Positions 1-7,880 are shown, numbered from the stretch's first letter. The stretch is DNA of 14,844 nucleotides from Opitutales bacterium (GCA_007123395.1 SKLD01000531.1:1-14844); one strand, 5' to 3'. The notes: generated by a model from the letters alone, not told the origin. A program made the numbers and translations.

Positions 1-2061
1 ACGCATGCGCTCGGCGAGGGCGATGCGCGCGTTGTTGTAGATGACGGCGAAGGCGATGGACACGGAGAGAAGAACGACGACCCCCATGAAGGCGAGCAAA
101 GTGTCGTCAAGGTGTCTTCGAAAAGCCCGCTCGGCGTCGCGGATGAGACCGATACCGTCGACCCGCGCGAGGTTGCGGAGTTCACGGAAGAGCGTGTCGC
201 GCTGGTCGTCGTCGGCGAGAATCCACGCTCCGGTGACAGCAGGTCCCTCGCGCATCAAACGGTTGACGGCGCGGCGCTCCATGTAGGCGCTCACGCCGAT
301 GGGTTCCTCGACGACAGCGGCGAGCGGAACCGGCAGGGTTCGCCGCCGCCCCTCGAGGATCTCGACGTCCACGGTGTCCCCCGGACGGATCCCGAGGTAG
401 TCCGCGAGGTAAGTCGTCAAGAGCATCCCTTCGGGCGGCACCGGCACGGGACGCTTCTCAGAGTCGACGACACCGCGCAGGCGCGAAGCGCTGTCGATCC
501 CGAGCAGGCTCGTCTGATATTCGACGGTCCCGTTGACGAGCCGCACCGGAACGGACCGGTAGCCCTCGGCATACCGCACGCCCGGCATGTGGAGCAACTC
601 ACGGGCGGCGCGCTCCGGCGTGGGCTCTGTGAAAGTGAGGTGCATGTCCATGAGGAGAACGAACCTGTATTGGAAATCCACCATGTGGTCGATGGCCTTG
701 AACATTTGGCTACCGACAAGGAGGAGCGCGCCGGCGAGGGCGATGCCGGTAACGGAGAACCCGGATTTGAGCGGATGGCGCGAGAGATTTCGGAAGATGA
801 TACGGGTGGATTGACTGAGGTGCGGCCAGAGTGCGGAGCGCTCGAGCAGACCGCGGTGAAACCGCTCGGGCAGCGGCGGGCGCATGGCCTCGGCGGGCGG
901 CAGCGATACAGCCGAGCGCACTGCGCCATAGGCCCCGAGAAAGGCCGCCCCGCCCGCCACGACAAACGCCACCGCGAGCACCCATCCCTGAAGCCGGAAA
1001 CTGATCTCCGGAAACCGGAAATACTCCATGTATAAACGGGCCAGACCGTCGGCCACCCATGCGCCGAGGGCCACACCGACGACCGCGCCGACGCACACGA
1101 TCACGCCGGTGAAGAGCGCGTAGTGCGCCGCGACCTCCCCGTTGGTATGGCCGAAGGCCTTGAGGACGGCGATCTGCTCGCGCTGCGTGCGGATGATCCG
1201 CCCCATGAGCACGTGCAGGAGAAAGGCCGCGACGCCGAGAAAGATCACCGGAAGCACCGTGGCCATCGTCCGCACCTGTTCCAGTTCCTCCTGGAGGAAA
1301 CGGTGGGACAATTGGTCCTCCCGCCCGTAGGCGCCGATGCCGCCGTAGGGGGCGAGGATTGCGTCGACCGCTTCAATGACCCGGTCGACGGAGGCGTCCG
1401 GCCGCAGGGTAAAAACGGCGTTGTTGAAGGCACCGTCCATCGCAAACGCTTTGGCGAGCCCGCGCTCGCGCATCCAGAGCACACCGTAGCGCTTGTAGTC
1501 GGGCACAAGATCATTCGGGCCGAGCTGGTAGATAAACTCCGGGGACAGGACGATTCCGGATACGGTGAGCGCCTCCAACTGCCCGCGTATGATCACCTCG
1601 AAGGTGTCGCCCGGCCCCAGTCCGTGGGCCTCGGCGAACACCTCGTTGACGGCGGCGGCGTCCGCACGCCACGGCGGCGGGAAGGTGCCCTCGCGCAGGT
1701 AGAGGCGGTTGACGAGGGGCTCGTGTTCTTCCGGCAGGGAGACAACGCGCCCGCGCACGGGTTCGTCAAATCCCGGAATTTCGATACGGACGGGGGCGGA
1801 CACACGCGTCTCCACGTGATTGACACCATCGACGGCGCGCAACCGTTCGGCGACGTGATTGGGCGCGCGCTTGAGGTCGGCGAAGACTTCGGCAAACTGC
1901 TGGTTTTCATAAAACCGCTTCTGCGTGAGCGTGAGCGCGTCGTATGTAGTGACAAATACAATCAGGATCATGACCCCCGCCGCGACGACCACGGCAATCG
2001 CCGCCGACTGGCCCTTCATGGCCGCGACATCGCGGAGGAGCTTTCGGTGCAGGGCGCGCAT
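1..2061 (-). CDS. ABC transporter permease, tandem FtsX/MacB type (C-terminus cut by window edge)
   Basis: The frame is open from an ATG at 2061 to the left edge, giving 687 residues without a stop. It reads as an inner-membrane permease that would pair with the ATPase just upstream. I see an N-terminal membrane helix (about 18-39), a large extracytoplasmic domain, and three helices (about 268-287, 310-335, 358-382). A second helix start follows near 433-452, then another extracytoplasmic domain, and a helix at about 656-676. The last visible residues, NNARIALAERMR, match the motif that follows the first helix of FtsX cores. This is the two-FtsX-domain layout of fused lipoprotein/macrolide-type exporters. 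About 100 residues with two helices are probably missing. A GGTGA six nt before the ATG overlaps the ATPase stop and may be its ribosome binding site. The exported substrate cannot be told from sequence; lipoprotein or peptide export is only a family-level guess. Confidence 0.88.
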   Translation of the reverse strand, partial: MRALHRKLLRDVAAMKGQSAAIAVVVAAGVMILIVFVTTYDALTLTQKRFYENQQFAEVFADLKRAPNHVAERLRAVDGVNHVETRVSAPVRIEIPGFDEPVRGRVVSLPEEHEPLVNRLYLREGTFPPPWRADAAAVNEVFAEAHGLGPGDTFEVIIRGQLEALTVSGIVLSPEFIYQLGPNDLVPDYKRYGVLWMRERGLAKAFAMDGAFNNAVFTLRPDASVDRVIEAVDAILAPYGGIGAYGREDQLSHRFLQEELEQVRTMATVLPVIFLGVAAFLLHVLMGRIIRTQREQIAVLKAFGHTNGEVAAHYALFTGVIVCVGAVVGVALGAWVADGLARLYMEYFRFPEISFRLQGWVLAVAFVVAGGAAFLGAYGAVRSAVSLPPAEAMRPPLPERFHRGLLERSALWPHLSQSTRIIFRNLSRHPLKSGFSVTGIALAGALLLVGSQMFKAIDHMVDFQYRFVLLMDMHLTFTEPTPERAARELLHMPGVRYAEGYRSVPVRLVNGTVEYQTSLLGIDSASRLRGVVDSEKRPVPVPPEGMLLTTYLADYLGIRPGDTVDVEILEGRRRTLPVPLAAVVEEPIGVSAYMERRAVNRLMREGPAVTGAWILADDDQRDTLFRELRNLARVDGIGLIRDAERAFRRHLDDTLLAFMGVVVLLSVSIAFAVIYNNARIALAERMR

Positions 2062-2067
2062 CGGATG

Positions 2068-2793
2068 TCACCACTCCAGCTCGCCCGGCGCGCGCCGCGA
2101 GTCGTTGCGTTGTTCGTCCACGATCTTTCCATCGCTCATGCGCACAACACGGTCGGCCATTTCGCCGATGACCTCGTTGTGCGTGATGAGGGCGGTTGTG
2201 GTGCCCAGCTCGCGGTTGATGTTTTCGATGGCTTCGAGGACGGCGGCACTCGTTTTCGAATCGAGTGCCCCGGTAGGTTCGTCGCAAAGCAGAACCGTCG
2301 GCCGCTTTGCGATGGCGCGCGCAATGGCCACGCGCTGCTGCTGTCCGCCGGAAAGTTGCGAGGGAAAGTGGTCCATGCGGTCCTCCAACCCAACCAGACC
2401 GAGCGCCTCCTCCGGTGTCATGGGGTTCTCCGCGATTTCCGTGACGATAGCGACATTCTCCCGCGCCGTAAGGCTGGGAATCATGTTATACGCCTGAAAG
2501 ACGAAGCCGACCTCGTGGCGGCGGTAGCGCGTCAACGCGCGCTCGTCGGCCCGCGTGAGGTCCTTGTCGCGGTAGGTCACGGTGCCGTCCGTCGCCGTGT
2601 CGAGCCCTCCGAGGATGTTGAGGAGGGTCGACTTCCCACACCCGGAGGGCCCGAGCAAGACCATGAGTTCGCCGGCGTAAAGCGCCATGTCCACTCCGCG
2701 CAGAGCGTGGATCTTCACCTCGCCCATGTCGTAGACCTTTGTCACCCCTTCCGTGCGGAAGACGGCGCCGGTTTTCTGCGTTTTCGCCGCCAC
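2068..2793 (-). CDS. ABC transporter ATP-binding protein (LolD/MacB family)
   Basis: This 241-aa protein is a complete ABC ATPase. Walker A GPSGCGKST is at 48-56, the Q-loop glutamine at 100, the signature LSGGQQQR at 147-154, Walker B VLLCDEP at 167-173 with catalytic Glu172, and the switch histidine at 205. The length and the FQAYNMIPSLTARENV stretch are typical of the LolD/MacB/FtsE branch, which energises FtsX-type permeases. The permease begins 6 nt downstream, so the two should form one transporter. The start is GTG (2793). No ATG, GTG or TTG lies between it and the dinG stop upstream in the same frame, and the next ATG (codon 23) would remove the first beta strand. No clear Shine-Dalgarno sequence is visible, so translation may depend on dinG 63 nt upstream. 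Confidence 0.93.
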   Translation of the reverse strand: MAAKTQKTGAVFRTEGVTKVYDMGEVKIHALRGVDMALYAGELMVLLGPSGCGKSTLLNILGGLDTATDGTVTYRDKDLTRADERALTRYRRHEVGFVFQAYNMIPSLTARENVAIVTEIAENPMTPEEALGLVGLEDRMDHFPSQLSGGQQQRVAIARAIAKRPTVLLCDEPTGALDSKTSAAVLEAIENINRELGTTTALITHNEVIGEMADRVVRMSDGKIVDEQRNDSRRAPGELEW

Positions 2794-2856
2794 ACCGGAA
2801 AACTGGCGGGGTTGCCCGGAATTGAAAAGAAAAACCGGACGGTTACAGCCCGCCGC

Positions 2857-4923
2857 TCACACCACCGGCTTGAAAACGGTGTCTCGGTTGCGGCGGTTGA
2901 AGGTCGTCCAGCGCGGCACCGGAAGCATGTCGAGAAAGCGCTTGCCATAGGATTTGTGCAGTATGCGCGAGTCGAGGACGGTGATCGTCCCGCGGTCCGA
3001 CTTGGTGCGGATGAGTCGGCCGATGCCTTGGCGGAATTTCATGACGGCGTTGGGCAACATGATCTCAGCAAAGGCGTTACGTCCTTCCGCGACGCACCGC
3101 TCGGCCTTGGCCTCGGCCACAGGTTCGGTGGGATTCTCGAAGGGCAGCCGCGTGATGATGACCTGGGCAAGGGCGTCTCCCGCCACGTCGACCCCCGTCC
3201 AGAAGCTGTCCGTGCCGAAGAGGACGGCGTTGCCGGCGGCCCGCATGCGCTGGATGAGGTCAGTCCGGCTGCCATCACGCCCCTGCACGAGGAAGGGACG
3301 CCCGGCGGCGGCGAAGTGCGGTCCCGTGGCGTCGGCAACGCGGTTCATGTCGGCGTAGCTGGTAAAGAGGACGAGTGTTCCGCCTGCGCAGGCGAGCGCG
3401 CAGTAGCCGGTCATGTCGGCGAGGTATTCGACATCGAGGCGGGCGTTCTCGCGGGTCGGCGGCGGCATGTCGGAAGCAGCGAAGACCCGCGAGTTACGCT
3501 CGAAGTCAAAGGGCGACTGCACTTGGAGTGTGACGCCTTCGTCCGCCCCGACCGTCGCCATGAAGCGCTCGAGCCCCGGGCTGTCGGCGAGCGTCGCACT
3601 TGTCATGACAACACTGGTACCGCGCCCGTAAAGCGCCTCGCGCAGAACGGGGGCGACATCGATCGGCGCGGAGCGCAGGGTGACAATCGTCTGCCGCCGA
3701 CCGCTCTTCTCGATCCAGTAGACATCGTCCGGGTTGGAAAGCGTGAGGCATTCACGCATGGCGGCGACATACCCGGCAAGGAGCTGGCGGAGGCCGGTGG
3801 CTTCGTCGCGCAGGGGGCCTTCGTCGAGCTGCGCAACACGGTCGGCGAGGCGCTTCAGAAGTGCCGCGAACGGTTCCTCGAAAACGGGGTCGGCCCAGTC
3901 CTCTTCGTTCACGCGGACGACAGAGCGTTTCCGCAGGTATTCGGCGGCAACGGCTTCAAAGAACTGCCGCGCTCCATCGAGTGCTCTCTGCACGAGCACG
4001 GCGTCGCCGCGGTGGCCGATCTTGTCGAGGAGCCCGCGGTTTTTCTTCCGCTCGGGGTTGCACAGACGCAGGAGCGTGCGCCGGACCCCGTACGAGCTGA
4101 CCCGGTGGCCAAAGTGGCCCGTCGCCACGGCGGGCACGGTGTGTGCCTCGTCAAGAACGAGAAAGTCTTTGGGCAGGAGGACGCCCGGTGTCTTTCCTTT
4201 CGGTTGCATGCCCGCGCCGAGAAGAGCGAAAAGCAGGCTGTGGTTCACGATGACGACATGCGCCTCCTGCATCTTTTTCCGCGCCTTGCGGTAGGGGCAG
4301 GTATCGGGCGAGCAGTTACGCGGGTTGCAGGCGGAGCCCTCGGCGTTGACCCATTCCCACACTTCGCGGTCGGGTTCCGGGGAAATCTCGTGGAAAAGCC
4401 CGTTCTCCGTCGTCACCGACCACTCCGCGATGCGTTCGAGATCGTTCTGCTGCGCCGTCTTGAACAACTCGGACCGCGTCTCGATGGCTTGCGCGAGCCG
4501 GGTGCCGCAGAGGTAGTTGCCGCGCCCGACCATGAGGGCGGTGCGGAACTCCGCGAACGGGGCGAGCCCCGGCACGGAGGCAAAGAGGCGGCGACAGAGT
4601 TCGAGATCCTTCTTGAGGATCTGCTCCTGCAGCGCGATGGTGTGGGTCGAAACGATAAATGGCCGCTTTCCCGCAACCGCGCGGAGGATACCCGGCACGA
4701 GGTAGGCCAGACTCTTCCCCACCCCCGTACCCGCCTCCGCAAACAACGCGTCGCCCGCTTCGAGAGCCGACGCCACGGCATCGGCCATAGCCGCCTGCTC
4801 CGGGCGATGTTCGAGGCGCAAGGTGCCCGCGAGCCAGCCGGACTCCCCGAAAATCCGCTCCATGGCAGGAAGCTCCGGCGCATCCGCCGTGTCACTTCCA
4901 AAGTCCTCGCGCAATCCGATCAT
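2857..4923 (-). CDS. dinG: ATP-dependent DNA helicase, DinG/XPD type with iron-sulfur cluster
   Basis: This 688-aa superfamily 2 helicase is expected to unwind DNA 5' to 3', with roles in repair and in resolving R-loops or replication-transcription conflicts. Visible motifs are Walker A GTGVGKS (65-71), the DEAH box (258-261), TSATL (441-445), the FGTDSFWTGVD stretch (569-579) and motif VI QGIGRLIR (632-639). Four cysteines at 139, 199, 204 and 209 sit between motifs I and II, exactly where XPD/DinG enzymes hold a 4Fe-4S cluster. The length matches bacterial DinG (about 640-720 aa). The ATG at 4923 gives a normal N-terminus; no clear Shine-Dalgarno sequence precedes it, while a TTGAAA hexamer lies 35 nt upstream. 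It diverges from the zinc-ribbon gene and is followed 63 nt later by the ABC ATPase. YoaA-like helicases share these motifs, so the symbol is by family. Confidence 0.92.
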   Translation of the reverse strand: MIGLREDFGSDTADAPELPAMERIFGESGWLAGTLRLEHRPEQAAMADAVASALEAGDALFAEAGTGVGKSLAYLVPGILRAVAGKRPFIVSTHTIALQEQILKKDLELCRRLFASVPGLAPFAEFRTALMVGRGNYLCGTRLAQAIETRSELFKTAQQNDLERIAEWSVTTENGLFHEISPEPDREVWEWVNAEGSACNPRNCSPDTCPYRKARKKMQEAHVVIVNHSLLFALLGAGMQPKGKTPGVLLPKDFLVLDEAHTVPAVATGHFGHRVSSYGVRRTLLRLCNPERKKNRGLLDKIGHRGDAVLVQRALDGARQFFEAVAAEYLRKRSVVRVNEEDWADPVFEEPFAALLKRLADRVAQLDEGPLRDEATGLRQLLAGYVAAMRECLTLSNPDDVYWIEKSGRRQTIVTLRSAPIDVAPVLREALYGRGTSVVMTSATLADSPGLERFMATVGADEGVTLQVQSPFDFERNSRVFAASDMPPPTRENARLDVEYLADMTGYCALACAGGTLVLFTSYADMNRVADATGPHFAAAGRPFLVQGRDGSRTDLIQRMRAAGNAVLFGTDSFWTGVDVAGDALAQVIITRLPFENPTEPVAEAKAERCVAEGRNAFAEIMLPNAVMKFRQGIGRLIRTKSDRGTITVLDSRILHKSYGKRFLDMLPVPRWTTFNRRNRDTVFKPVV

Positions 4924-4949
4924 CGCCCAAGAGAAAGCGGTTCTGGCCC

Positions 4950-4974
4950 GGATTTCAACGGCTATTGGAAATCC
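4950..4974. promoter_or_regulatory. Inverted repeat in the dinG / zinc-ribbon divergent promoter region
   Basis: GGATTTC (4950-4956) and GAAATCC (4968-4974) are perfect inverted copies with an 11-nt spacer. The arms extend by AA/TT if one base bulges out. The site lies in the 100-nt gap between the divergent starts at 4923 and 5024, so it could be an operator acting on both genes. I do not see the classical LexA boxes CTGT-N8-ACAG or GAAC-N4-GTTC here. An operator role is inference, because a 7-bp repeat can arise by chance. Confidence 0.25.
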
Positions 4975-5023
4975 TCAGCTTTGTGGTTGCCGCTTCCATG
5001 CCGACACCCGAGGATCGACGGCC

Positions 5024-5734
5024 ATGGTGTCCGACAAGCTGGCCAAACTTCTCATCCTGCAAGACCGTGACGCACGGCACGGGCAACTCCTCCGGCAGCG
5101 CGCGTCGATCCCCGCCGAACGGGAGAAAGCCCGCGCCTCCATCGCGGCGGAAGAGGCCCGGCGCAAGGAGAACGTCGCCGCCCTCCAGCGCCTCGAAGTG
5201 CAGCGGGAGGAGCTGGAGGGCCGCGTCGAAGACCTCGAGGAAGCCATCCGGAAGTACCAGACGCAGCAGCTCCAAGTGAAGAAGAATGAGGAATACACCG
5301 CCCTCGAACACGAAATCGCCACCGCCCGCGCCAAGGTCAGCGAGACCGAGGACGAGGAACTCAACGTCCTCGAAGCCATCGATCAGAAGAAAGCCGCCAA
5401 CGAACGCGACGAAGCGGAAATCGCCGAACGGATCCGCGTCTTCGAAACCGAGCTGAAGCGCCTCGACGAGGCGGAACGCGAAGTCGAAACCGCCATCGAA
5501 GCAGGCCGCGACGACGTCGCCGCCGCCGAGGCCGACGTCGACCCCGCCCTCCTCGATACCTACCGCTTCGTCAAGACACAGGTCAAACGCCCGCCTTATG
5601 TCGTTCCCCTCAAGGACAGCCGCTGCGAGGGATGCCACCTCAAGGTCTCCGGCGAAATCGAAAGCGGCGCCCGCAAAGGCCACGAAATCGTGCGCTGCGA
5701 CAACTGCGGCCGCATCGTCTACTTCGACCGTTGA
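5024..5734 (+). CDS. Coiled-coil protein with C-terminal C4 zinc ribbon (DUF164/CdsZ-like)
   Basis: The 236-aa protein has a long charged coiled coil (about 30-170, rich in Glu, Arg, Lys and Ala). A short linker with YRFVKTQVKRPPYVVPL follows, then a zinc ribbon with cysteines 201, 204, 225 and 228 (CEGC...CDNCGRIVYF). This is the arrangement of the widespread bacterial DUF164 zinc-ribbon family, some members of which are reported as nucleic-acid- or ribosome-associated factors; the exact role here is unknown. The frame stays open upstream to 4823, but that part lies inside dinG and has no family resemblance. I chose the ATG at 5024, which has GAGG about ten nt upstream. A GTG directly follows as an alternative. 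The gene is monocistronic, divergent from dinG and convergent with the small dnaA-coupled gene. Confidence 0.88.
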   Translation: MVSDKLAKLLILQDRDARHGQLLRQRASIPAEREKARASIAAEEARRKENVAALQRLEVQREELEGRVEDLEEAIRKYQTQQLQVKKNEEYTALEHEIATARAKVSETEDEELNVLEAIDQKKAANERDEAEIAERIRVFETELKRLDEAEREVETAIEAGRDDVAAAEADVDPALLDTYRFVKTQVKRPPYVVPLKDSRCEGCHLKVSGEIESGARKGHEIVRCDNCGRIVYFDR

Positions 5735-5800
5735 CCATGCGCGAAGGGCCTTGGAGTACGACGGGTATTACCGCCTTTGCGGTTGCGCGGTCTCCTTGCG

Positions 5801-5858
5801 TGGCAATGACGGTGAAGAATCACCGCACTCCGCGGCGGGCTTCGCCCAGGTCATTGCC
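5801..5858. repeat. Compact multi-hairpin element (REP/MITE-like or structured RNA)
   Basis: GGCAATGAC (5802-5810) pairs perfectly over 9 bp with GTCATTGCC (5850-5858). Inside this outer stem are two small hairpins: GGTGA-AGAA-TCACC (5811-5824) and GGGC-TTC-GCCC (5837-5847). A further hairpin, ACCGC-CTTT-GCGGT, lies just upstream at 5770-5783. The element fills the gap between two convergent genes (5735-5936), the usual place for dispersed palindromic repeats or bidirectional terminators. No T-tract follows the stems, so a classical intrinsic terminator is not supported. The CGTCATTGC core resembles dispersed GTCATTGC palindromes seen in many bacterial genomes, from general knowledge. Nothing else recognisable lies in the 202-nt gap. 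Confidence 0.4.
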
Positions 5859-5936
5859 CATTATGCCTGCGCTCGGGGCTACGCTGGAGCGGAAGATTGC
5901 GTCACTGCGCGATCGTAACACCGCTGTGAGGCGGGC

Positions 5937-6446
5937 CTAAAACATTCCCCCCTGCCGCTCGATGATGCTTTGCAGCTCGCGTTGGAAGGCCATGACGTCG
6001 GTCTGGGAAGGCTTGTAGCCGGGGGTAGACGGGTTGAGAGCGAGGCGGCCCATCTGGTCGAGAAACCACTGCGCTTTGTTGCCGTCGCCGAAGGTCACCA
6101 TGCCACTGGCGAGGGCGCCCGGCTTGGTGATCTTGTCGATGGTGACGGATACCTTTCCTCCGCCGCCGGGCGCGGAACCGTCGTCGATGAGTTCAGTTTC
6201 AGCCGTATCCGCATCCATGGCGCCGTCGCTGCGCGGATCCCCGCCCGGCGACGGAGGGGGCGGCGGCTCTGCCGGCGCGGGCTTGTCGGCGAGGGTGAGG
6301 TCGAGGTCGTCGATGAGAAAACGCACGTCCATATAGGTGTGCCGCTGCTTGAACTCCTCTTCGAGGCGCTTTTGCACATCCGAGACGGACGCGCCCCCGC
6401 GCACCCATTCGGCGACGGCGGCTTTTTGGTCTTCAGTCAGATTCAT
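5937..6446 (-). CDS. Uncharacterised 169-aa protein translationally coupled to dnaA
   Basis: I do not recognise a named family. The protein has three parts. Residues 1-54 are helical and look helix-turn-helix-like (LTEDQKAAVAEWV, then ASVSDVQKRLEEEF, then YMDVRFLIDDLDL). Residues 55-95 form a disordered linker rich in Pro, Gly and acidic residues. Residues 97-169 form a compact domain that begins with predicted beta strands (KVSVTIDKI, ASGMVTFGDGNKAQWFLDQMGRLAL) and ends in a helix (DVMAFQRELQSII). There is no signal peptide, membrane segment or cysteine. Its ATG overlaps the dnaA TGA in an ATGA quartet (6443-6446), so ribosomes finishing dnaA can start here and the two proteins should be co-expressed. 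A role linked to replication initiation or chromosome biology is inferred from this coupling only. Confidence 0.85.
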   Translation of the reverse strand: MNLTEDQKAAVAEWVRGGASVSDVQKRLEEEFKQRHTYMDVRFLIDDLDLTLADKPAPAEPPPPPSPGGDPRSDGAMDADTAETELIDDGSAPGGGGKVSVTIDKITKPGALASGMVTFGDGNKAQWFLDQMGRLALNPSTPGYKPSQTDVMAFQRELQSIIERQGGMF

Positions 6447-7873
6447 AGCACTTGCCCCGTGATCTGGCGGGTCAGGTATTCGATGGTGCGGCGCACGGAC
6501 TCGTCCTGCTCCATGATGTTCTCCACTGTCTTACAGGCGTGGATGACGGTGCCGTGGTCACGGCCACCGAAGGCCTCGCCGATTTCCTTGAGCGGATGGT
6601 TTGTGAGGATACGGCAAAGGTACATCGCGATCTGGCGCGGAAAGGCGATATTGCTCGGGCGGCGTTTGCTCGACATGTCGCTCATACGCAGGTCGAAGTA
6701 TTCCACGACTTTGCGCTGGATCTTTTCAAAGCTCACCGTTTGCTGCGATTCTTCTTGCAGGATGTCGCGGATGAGGCGCTCGGCGGTGGGCACGTCGAGC
6801 GGCGTCTTCACGAGCCGTGCGAAGGTCATCACCTTGATAAGCGCGCCTTCGAGGCGGCGCACGTTGCGCGTGATGCGGCTGGCGAGAAAGGCAAGGACCT
6901 CTTCGGGCACGTTGGCCGCGCCCATCGCGAGAGCCTTCTTTTTCATGATGGCGACGCGCGTCTCGAGGTCCGGCGCCTGAATGTCCGTCACCATGCCCCA
7001 CTGGAAGCGGGAGACGAGACGGGCTTCAAGGCGGGAGATCTCGCTCGCCGGGCGGTCGCTGGAGAGGCAGAGCTGACGCTGCGATTCAAAAAGTTCGTTG
7101 AATGTGTGGAAGAACTCCTCCTGCGTGCGCTCCTTGCCCTCGAGAAACTGGATATCGTCGATGAGAAGCACGTCGACCTTGCGGTAAAAACGCCGGAATT
7201 CATCGAGCGAGTTCTCCCGAATGGCTTGGAGGAACTTGTTTGTGAATTTTTCGCAGGAGACGTAGACGACGTGCGCCGACGGATCATTGGCCTGGATGGC
7301 GTGCGCAACGGCGTGCATGAGGTGCGTCTTGCCGAGGCCCGTGTCGCCGTAGACGAAGAGCGGGTTGTAGGCTTTGCCCGGTTCCACGGCGACGGCCGTG
7401 GCAGCGGCGTGGGCCAGTTGGTTGCTCGGCCCAACGACAAAGCTCTCGAAGGTGTTACGCGGGTTGAGAAAGGGCTTGGGCCGACCGCTGGCGGTGCGTC
7501 CTGCCGCCGTGCGTCCCGCCGCCGTGCGCCCCGTCGGCACGCGGGCACGGTCCAAACGGGAAACCGGTTTCTCCGGCACCGCGACCTCCTCGCTTTTGCG
7601 CAAGGTGTCTTCGCCACCGCATTCTATCCCGACTTCGATGCCGTCTCCTCCGATGAGGGCGACTTTTTCACGAATCACATCGAGATAATTGTCCTCGAGC
7701 CAGATGGCGGCAAAGGGCGTTGGCGCGACGATGACAAGCGAGTCCTCGTCACTCACGCGTGCCTGCAGTGGTTCAAACCAATTCCGGAAAATATCGCGGG
7801 GCAGGACTTTCTGAAATTCGCCCTTCACCAACCCCCAGAGTTCCGTGTCTTTTGTTACGGTCGTTTGTTGCAT
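6443..7873 (-). CDS. dnaA: Chromosomal replication initiator protein DnaA
   Basis: The 476-aa AAA+ initiator binds DnaA boxes at the origin and melts it with ATP. Domain I is at about 1-85 (LWGLVKGEFQKVLPRDIFRNWFEPL). Domain II is a short basic linker (about 90-140) containing an AAGRT tandem repeat. Domain III carries Walker A GDTGLGKTH (176-184), Walker B LLIDDIQF (236-243) and sensor SSDRP (271-275). Domain IV has the DNA-binding signature GGRDHGTVIHA (436-446). The frame extends one TTG codon upstream (7876), but the ATG at 7873 sits 7 nt after a strong AGGGAGGA and is the better start. The downstream 169-aa gene overlaps the stop by 4 nt. The gene faces away from the probable origin at 7990-8260, which is the common dnaA-oriC arrangement. 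Confidence 0.98.
   Translation of the reverse strand: MQQTTVTKDTELWGLVKGEFQKVLPRDIFRNWFEPLQARVSDEDSLVIVAPTPFAAIWLEDNYLDVIREKVALIGGDGIEVGIECGGEDTLRKSEEVAVPEKPVSRLDRARVPTGRTAAGRTAAGRTASGRPKPFLNPRNTFESFVVGPSNQLAHAAATAVAVEPGKAYNPLFVYGDTGLGKTHLMHAVAHAIQANDPSAHVVYVSCEKFTNKFLQAIRENSLDEFRRFYRKVDVLLIDDIQFLEGKERTQEEFFHTFNELFESQRQLCLSSDRPASEISRLEARLVSRFQWGMVTDIQAPDLETRVAIMKKKALAMGAANVPEEVLAFLASRITRNVRRLEGALIKVMTFARLVKTPLDVPTAERLIRDILQEESQQTVSFEKIQRKVVEYFDLRMSDMSSKRRPSNIAFPRQIAMYLCRILTNHPLKEIGEAFGGRDHGTVIHACKTVENIMEQDESVRRTIEYLTRQITGQVL
7491..7535 (-). repeat. Three 15-bp tandem units inside dnaA (domain II linker)
   Basis: Three imperfect copies of a 15-nt unit lie at 7491-7505, 7506-7520 and 7521-7535 (plus-strand form G(C/G)(G/C)GTGCGTCC-GCC, with changes in the last copy). 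Because 15 is a multiple of three, they encode an in-frame pentapeptide repeat (AAGRT/ASGR-like) around residues 113-131 of DnaA. Domain II varies in length and sequence among bacteria, so copy-number change here should be tolerated. Confidence 0.8.
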
Positions 7874-7880
7874 CAATGCG

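Noticed and set aside
112..1035. 307-codon plus-strand open frame
   Set aside because: Opposite the FtsX-type permease, which shows membrane helices and family motifs.
2830..2850. Possible terminator between dinG and the ABC ATPase (AACC...GGTT then T-rich on the minus strand)
   Set aside because: The stem is only 4-5 bp with a loop of 2-4 nt, and the next gene follows closely without its own visible promoter.
1123..5070. 1,315-codon plus-strand open frame
   Set aside because: It is the exact codon-for-codon antisense of the permease, the ATPase and dinG, all with clear family motifs. The translated product is of low complexity (His, Arg, Asp, Gly, Val rich) with no recognisable domain.
5737..5940. 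67-codon plus-strand open frame starting 2 nt after the zinc-ribbon gene
   Set aside because: It runs through the hairpin element, has no ribosome binding site, an unusual composition and no conserved pattern, and ends over the stop of the convergent gene.
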